Below, piece by piece: positions 59,857-64,000 of a stretch of 64,000 nucleotides of DNA. The stretch's first letter is position 1, and each line of letters begins with the position of its first letter. The DNA is from Bufo bufo. Lineage: Eukaryota; Chordata; Amphibia; Anura; Bufonidae. The notes below the pieces were generated by a model. The model searched no databases and had not been told where the DNA came from. It saw only the letters and a program-made list of their open reading frames with translations. The stretch spans positions 217,316,624-217,380,623 of the forward strand of contig NC_053389.1 of the NCBI RefSeq assembly GCF_905171765.1, written 5' to 3'. The position numbers and the translations under genes were made by a program.

Positions 59857-62800
59857 TTATTTAATTAGTTTTATTTTATTTTTTTTTCCCCTTTTTCCCT
59901 TACAATAATACTCATATCTTTGAACTCTCTCATAAAGGTTCTTCCATTCTACAATATTTGGTGGTCTATCCGCACCCCACTCCCTAGCTATGATGACCCT
60001 CGCCATCATTAATCCTTTTTCCCATTTCGCAACACTCTTTTTATCCAAGCCTATCCCCCGGATATATCCCAGCACAGCTACAGAAATCTCCAATGGCAGA
60101 GTTCTACCAGTTTCTCTAGTAAGTTCTTTAAATACTTGAGTCCAATAGAACTGTATAAGAGGTTAGTACCAAATTAGATGGGTGAAATCAGCATTTTCCA
60201 TACTACATTTCCAACATCTAGAATCCTTTGTTTTATACATCCTACTCAACACAAGAGGAGTTGTATATGTTCGATGAAGGATAAAGAACTGTATCAAACG
60301 AAAATTACTAGATATAGTAACCCTTTTCATACTTTTATAACTAAATCTCCAATCTATAGTGTCCAAATCCATTTTTTGTGCCCATTTACTTTCACTCTTA
60401 AATTTAGTCACACTACCCAAACCCCTCTTTATTTTCTTATATATCTGTGCTATTGATACTTTAGTAACATTACTATTATAACAAAATTCTGCGAAGTCCG
60501 AATCTTTAGTGATTAAGTAGTCTTTATTTTCGGTTGAATCATATGCATGTTTCAGCCGAAAGTATCTAAACCGCGTGAGAAAGTCTAACTCCATACTTAG
60601 ACCAAATTCCTCTAATGTTTTAAACTTCCCTTCAATCATAATCTGTGAAACAAACTTAATACCACTTTTTTCCCATAATACATAATCTTCAAATTTTTTA
60701 AACTTACTAAGATTAATATTTCCCCAAATAGGGGTAAACCCTAACAAATATTTTATTCCCAGTAATTTTTTTGTATTAACCCATATTAAGTGCATCATAT
60801 GACTAATTGGACAGTTTCCTTCCCTTAATTTTGATAATCCCAGCTTCAAGAAAGCTGAAGATATTATATTGAAAACTTACAAACTCTCCCACCAGATATT
60901 GATACAATCCACAATCCTCTGTCATTAGCCACTGCAACTGAGAGGCAAAATAATAACCTCGAAAACAGGGGACGGACAGACCACCATCTTCTCCATTTAG
61001 CCACAGATATTTTTGTTTCATCTTAACCCTTTTTCTCCCCCATATGAGATCATTCATCAATCTTTCCAATGCATTAAAAAAATGGTCCCCTATGCACACA
61101 GGACATGATGATATTACATATAGAATCTGGGGTAGAAGAACCATTTTAATAAGGGCGATTCGATCCGCCTGTCTTATCGGGAGTTTTTGCCAAATACGTG
61201 TTTTACTTTTAACCCTATTCAGAAGCGGGGAAACATTAAGTTCTATATAATCCTGAATCCTCAAACTCACTCTTATTCCAAGATATTCAAATGAGTCCGT
61301 GGATTTTAATATTTTGATATCTATGGAGTTTTGAGCTATTTCATGTCCTATTGAAAGTAACACCGATTTTCTCCAGTTTACCTTAAAACCAGATATTTGT
61401 CCGAATTGATTGATTATCTTCATTAAACAGGGCAGTGTGGATGCCCCCTCTTCCAAAAAAAAAAAGCATCATCCGCATACAAGCATATTTTATCGAATAC
61501 ACCCCTGCCCCCAAACCCTTTGATTTTGTCATCTGCCCTGACCTTACAGGCAAGGGGTTCAACATATATAGCGAATAATAATGGGGAGAGGGGGCACCCC
61601 TGTCTAGTACCTCTTTGTAGCGTAACAGGCTCTGATATCACTCCATTAACTTTTATCCTCACTTTATAGAGTGGCTATACAGTAATTGTACTCACTTAAT
61701 AAATTTATCTCCCAGATTCATCTCATACATTATTTTCCAGAGGTATGCCCACTCAACCCTGTCAAATGCTTTTTTGGCGTCCAATGACAGGATGGAGTGG
61801 GCGCCCCCCCTACCAATCTGGATATTCAGCAAGGCTCATCGAATGTTTGTTTGGGCTTGACGTTTTGGTACAAACCCTGATTGATCTGGATGGATTCGTT
61901 TTTCTATAACTTTTTTCAAACGGTATGCTAATAATTTGGCACATATTTTAAAATCTGTATTTAAAAGAGAGATGGGTCGATATGACTCCACCATACTCTC
62001 ATCCTTCCCTTTTTTCCTTACCAGAGTTTTTACAACCTCCGATAGAGATGCAGGGAGACTACCCTTCTCCATTGATTCATTCAGAACCTGTAAAAAAAAT
62101 GGAAGAACAGACTCTCCATATCTTCTATATATTTCGAACGGGAGACCATCCAGACCAGGTGTAGAATTGCCCTGGATGGATTTAAGAGTTTCCAATATTT
62201 CCTCCCACCTAATAGGACCATTCAGAAATTCACTATCCTCCTTAGAGAGTCTAGGGAGCAAAATATCCTCAAGAAACAATTCTATATCTCTATCATTCCC
62301 TATACTCTCCGAGGAGTAAAGATCTGCATAATATTTCGTTCGATTTCACCCTGATTAGATGTTATCCCACCACCTCTCTTCTTAACGCTCTTAATTCTAT
62401 TACTTTCCTTTTGGTTTTGTACTAACTTTGACAATAATCTTCCCGGTTTTCCAGACTCACTAAAAAGTGCCATTTTAGCCTCTTCAAGTTGATTCTGCAA
62501 TTCAGACAAATTATTTTTCAGCAGTTCCTCCTGTATTGCTTTTATTTTTTCTCCCAGCGCATTCTCCTTTTTAACAAATTCTCCTTTCAACCCCTTGATT
62601 TTTCCATTGAGAATCCCGCGCAGGTACGCTTTGAAAGCGTCCCAAACGTAGCATATTTGTGTAGAGCCTAAGTTGACTCGCCAATACTCCTTAATATCTA
62701 TATTAATACCTTCATCGTTATCAATTAGGTTCAACCAGTGTGGGTTTAATCGGAATCCTCTACCTTTTATCATAGGTTTTTTTTTTTTAAATGTAAGACA

Positions 62801-63480
62801 AATTGGGGAATGGTCTGAGATACTGTTAACCTCATACCAGAAATCTGATCTAATAGTTCCGGACTAACTAATGCCAAGTCTATTCTGGACATTATCGTGT
62901 TTCCTCGACTAAAACATAAAAAGACCCTCTTATCATCATAGAGGTATCTCCAAACATCTATTAATGACAATTCATGACAAATTCTTTCCAACAATGTCTG
63001 TTGGTTTGTATCATATTCATCATTGGAGGTAACAGAGAATCTATCTAACTTAATATTCATGACATTATTAAAATCTCCCATTAATAATACAGGGCATTTA
63101 GTTCTGGAGTCTGCAAACTCAACCAGGCGATGCATAACATATAAAGAGAATGGCGGGGGTATATAAACAAAAGCCATAATACAAACTATACCATTCCACT
63201 GACAATGAAAAAAACCATATCTACTCCTCTCATCTATTTTCTGATCAAGTGGGAGGTAGTCTACGTCTCGATGGATATAGACGCTGATCCCACATGAGTA
63301 AGTGGACAAACACGAATGGTACTGATACCTAGCCCACTTCTTCATAAACAAATTCATCTTATCCTGTGTGTTATGTGTTTCCATCAATCCCACTATCGCC
63401 GGGAGATGTCTGGTAATAATATCAAAAACTATAGCCTTATCTCCCAGTCCTCGAACATTCCATGTCACAATCTTACTCAT
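59857..63480 (-). pseudogene. L1 ORF2 (endonuclease, RT, C-terminal cysteine domain), frame-broken
   Basis: 63480-62770 is the endonuclease: KIVTWNVRGLGDKA, LMETHN (catalytic E), LMGDFNNV, SRIDLALVS. The SDHSP motif with the catalytic His reads in a shifted frame near 62818. 62773-62300 is the linker. 62279-61836 is the start of RT (NSTPGLDGLPFEIY, YRPISLLNTDFKI). 61662-61423 has RGTRQGCPLSPLLFA and the catalytic YADD. 61456-60803 and 60849-60163 give thumb and C-terminal parts, with CWKC ... HLIWY. Breaks are near 62843, an A12 run (62779-62790), 61830, an A12 run (61455-61466) and 60830. Confidence 0.92.
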
Positions 63481-63688
63481 GTGAGCCTCCCACCTGATTT
63501 TTCACATATTTCTTCCATACTATATACTGTATACTGGGTCCACCGAGACAACCATCCCTCCCATTTCCCACCCCCCTTTCCCCCCTTTCCCAACAACTGG
63601 TCGGCACAGATCAAACACCTCACCCACCTCTTACACTCCGCCCATTCCCTCCCCTTCACCTCCCCTTCCCGTGTACTCCAATTAGATT

Positions 63689-64000
63689 TCACGAACCTAT
63701 CCCCTTAGCATCCAACCACTCCCTTGTTTCACCCGGGGAACTAAAGAAAATGACTTGATCCCGATATATTACTCGCAACTTAGTCGGGTAAATCAAAGAG
63801 TATTGTATCTGAGCAGCAGCTAATCTTCTCTTTACTTCTCTAAACTTGCGTCTCTTAGCCTGTGTTGCTCTAGAATAATCTGGGTATATCTCTATATTAC
63901 TTCCATTATTTTCCTTCGTCTGTTTTTTTCTTTTGGATCTCATTATTATATCTCTATCCTTGGAGCTTAGTATTTTAGCTAGAATTGCCCTAGGCGTGCT
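63689..64000 (-). CDS. L1 ORF1 C-terminal part, open to window edge
   Basis: I read the frame from the right edge: STPRAILAKILSSKDRDII, RSKRKKQ, IEIYPDYSRATQAKRRKF, IYPTKLRV, FFSSPGETREWL, stop at 63689. This is the C-terminal nucleic-acid-binding domain of L1 ORF1p. It lies 208 bp upstream of ORF2 and has no stop within the window, so the part seen is intact. ORF1p binds element RNA. Confidence 0.9.
   Translation of the reverse strand, partial: STPRAILAKILSSKDRDIIMRSKRKKQTKENNGSNIEIYPDYSRATQAKRRKFREVKRRLAAAQIQYSLIYPTKLRVIYRDQVIFFSSPGETREWLDAKGIGS

Larger units (their letters stand above)
59615..64000 (-). mobile_element. L1 LINE, minus strand, runs off right edge
   Basis: A T-rich 3' tail at 59610-59650, ORF2 remains at 59857-63480, ORF1 end at 63689-64000. 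All pieces are in L1 order. The 5' end and TSD are outside the window. Codon patterns are AT-rich and frames are broken by a few small indels. Confidence 0.92.

Overview
The window looks like a piece of a large, repeat-rich vertebrate genome, most likely an anuran amphibian (frog or toad). The only host gene I recognise is ptpro (receptor-type tyrosine-protein phosphatase O, GLEPP1) on the + strand. Eleven coding exons between 6740 and 44450 match the vertebrate PTPRO ectodomain, transmembrane segment and juxtamembrane start in order and in frame (1,522 bp, about 507 codons). The cytoplasmic phosphatase domain and the N-terminal exons are outside the window. Exons 2-9 form four two-exon FNIII modules with phases 1-0/0-1. 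One intron (after 25939) has a GC donor. The intron after 44450 is at least 19.5 kb long, because I saw no further exon before the right edge.

Almost everything else is transposable elements and tandem repeats, many nested with target-site duplications (TSDs) that can be read by eye. 1-3285: a Penelope-like element whose long minus-strand ORF (RT plus GIY-YIG endonuclease) is open to the left edge. 3.4-6.1 kb: a tRNA-like inverted pair, hAT-type MITEs and a decayed Tc1 element. 6.3-7.3 kb: a direct duplication flanking ptpro exon 1. 9.6-12.4 kb: a decayed Tc1 element split by a TTAA-flanked MITE and by a Penelope-type terminal segment that itself holds a hAT MITE. 13.8-15.8 kb: a hAT-type element with nested palindromes. 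16.3-17.6 kb: a minisatellite interrupted by nested Harbinger-type MITEs. 22.6-25.4 kb: a TTAA-flanked element with 360-bp internal repeats. 26-27.5 kb: an interrupted minisatellite. 29.2-31.2 kb: a hAT element with a 730-bp palindrome.

31.5-38.4 kb: a TTAA-flanked element carrying a Ty3/gypsy element with integrase before reverse transcriptase (Gmr1-type order), whose LTR carries a Tc1/mariner copy with DD37E spacing. 39.3-40.7 kb: a second Ty3/gypsy fragment (gag plus LTR). 44.5-59.6 kb: a 51-bp minisatellite, open in frames on both strands, split by a 341-bp insertion, an 11.1-kb Ty3/gypsy element (GTGG TSD) and a cluster of 13 alternating inverted copies of a 44-bp motif. The 11-kb element contains a hAT fragment, which contains a truncated L1 and a solo LTR. 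59.6-64.0 kb: an L1 element on the minus strand whose ORF1 runs off the right edge.

So the genes here do not act as a pathway. A kidney/brain receptor phosphatase gene is stretched by successive waves of elements (Penelope, Tc1/mariner, hAT, piggyBac-like, Harbinger-like, Ty3/gypsy, L1). All assignments are by eye from motifs, reading frames and TSDs; no database search was run.
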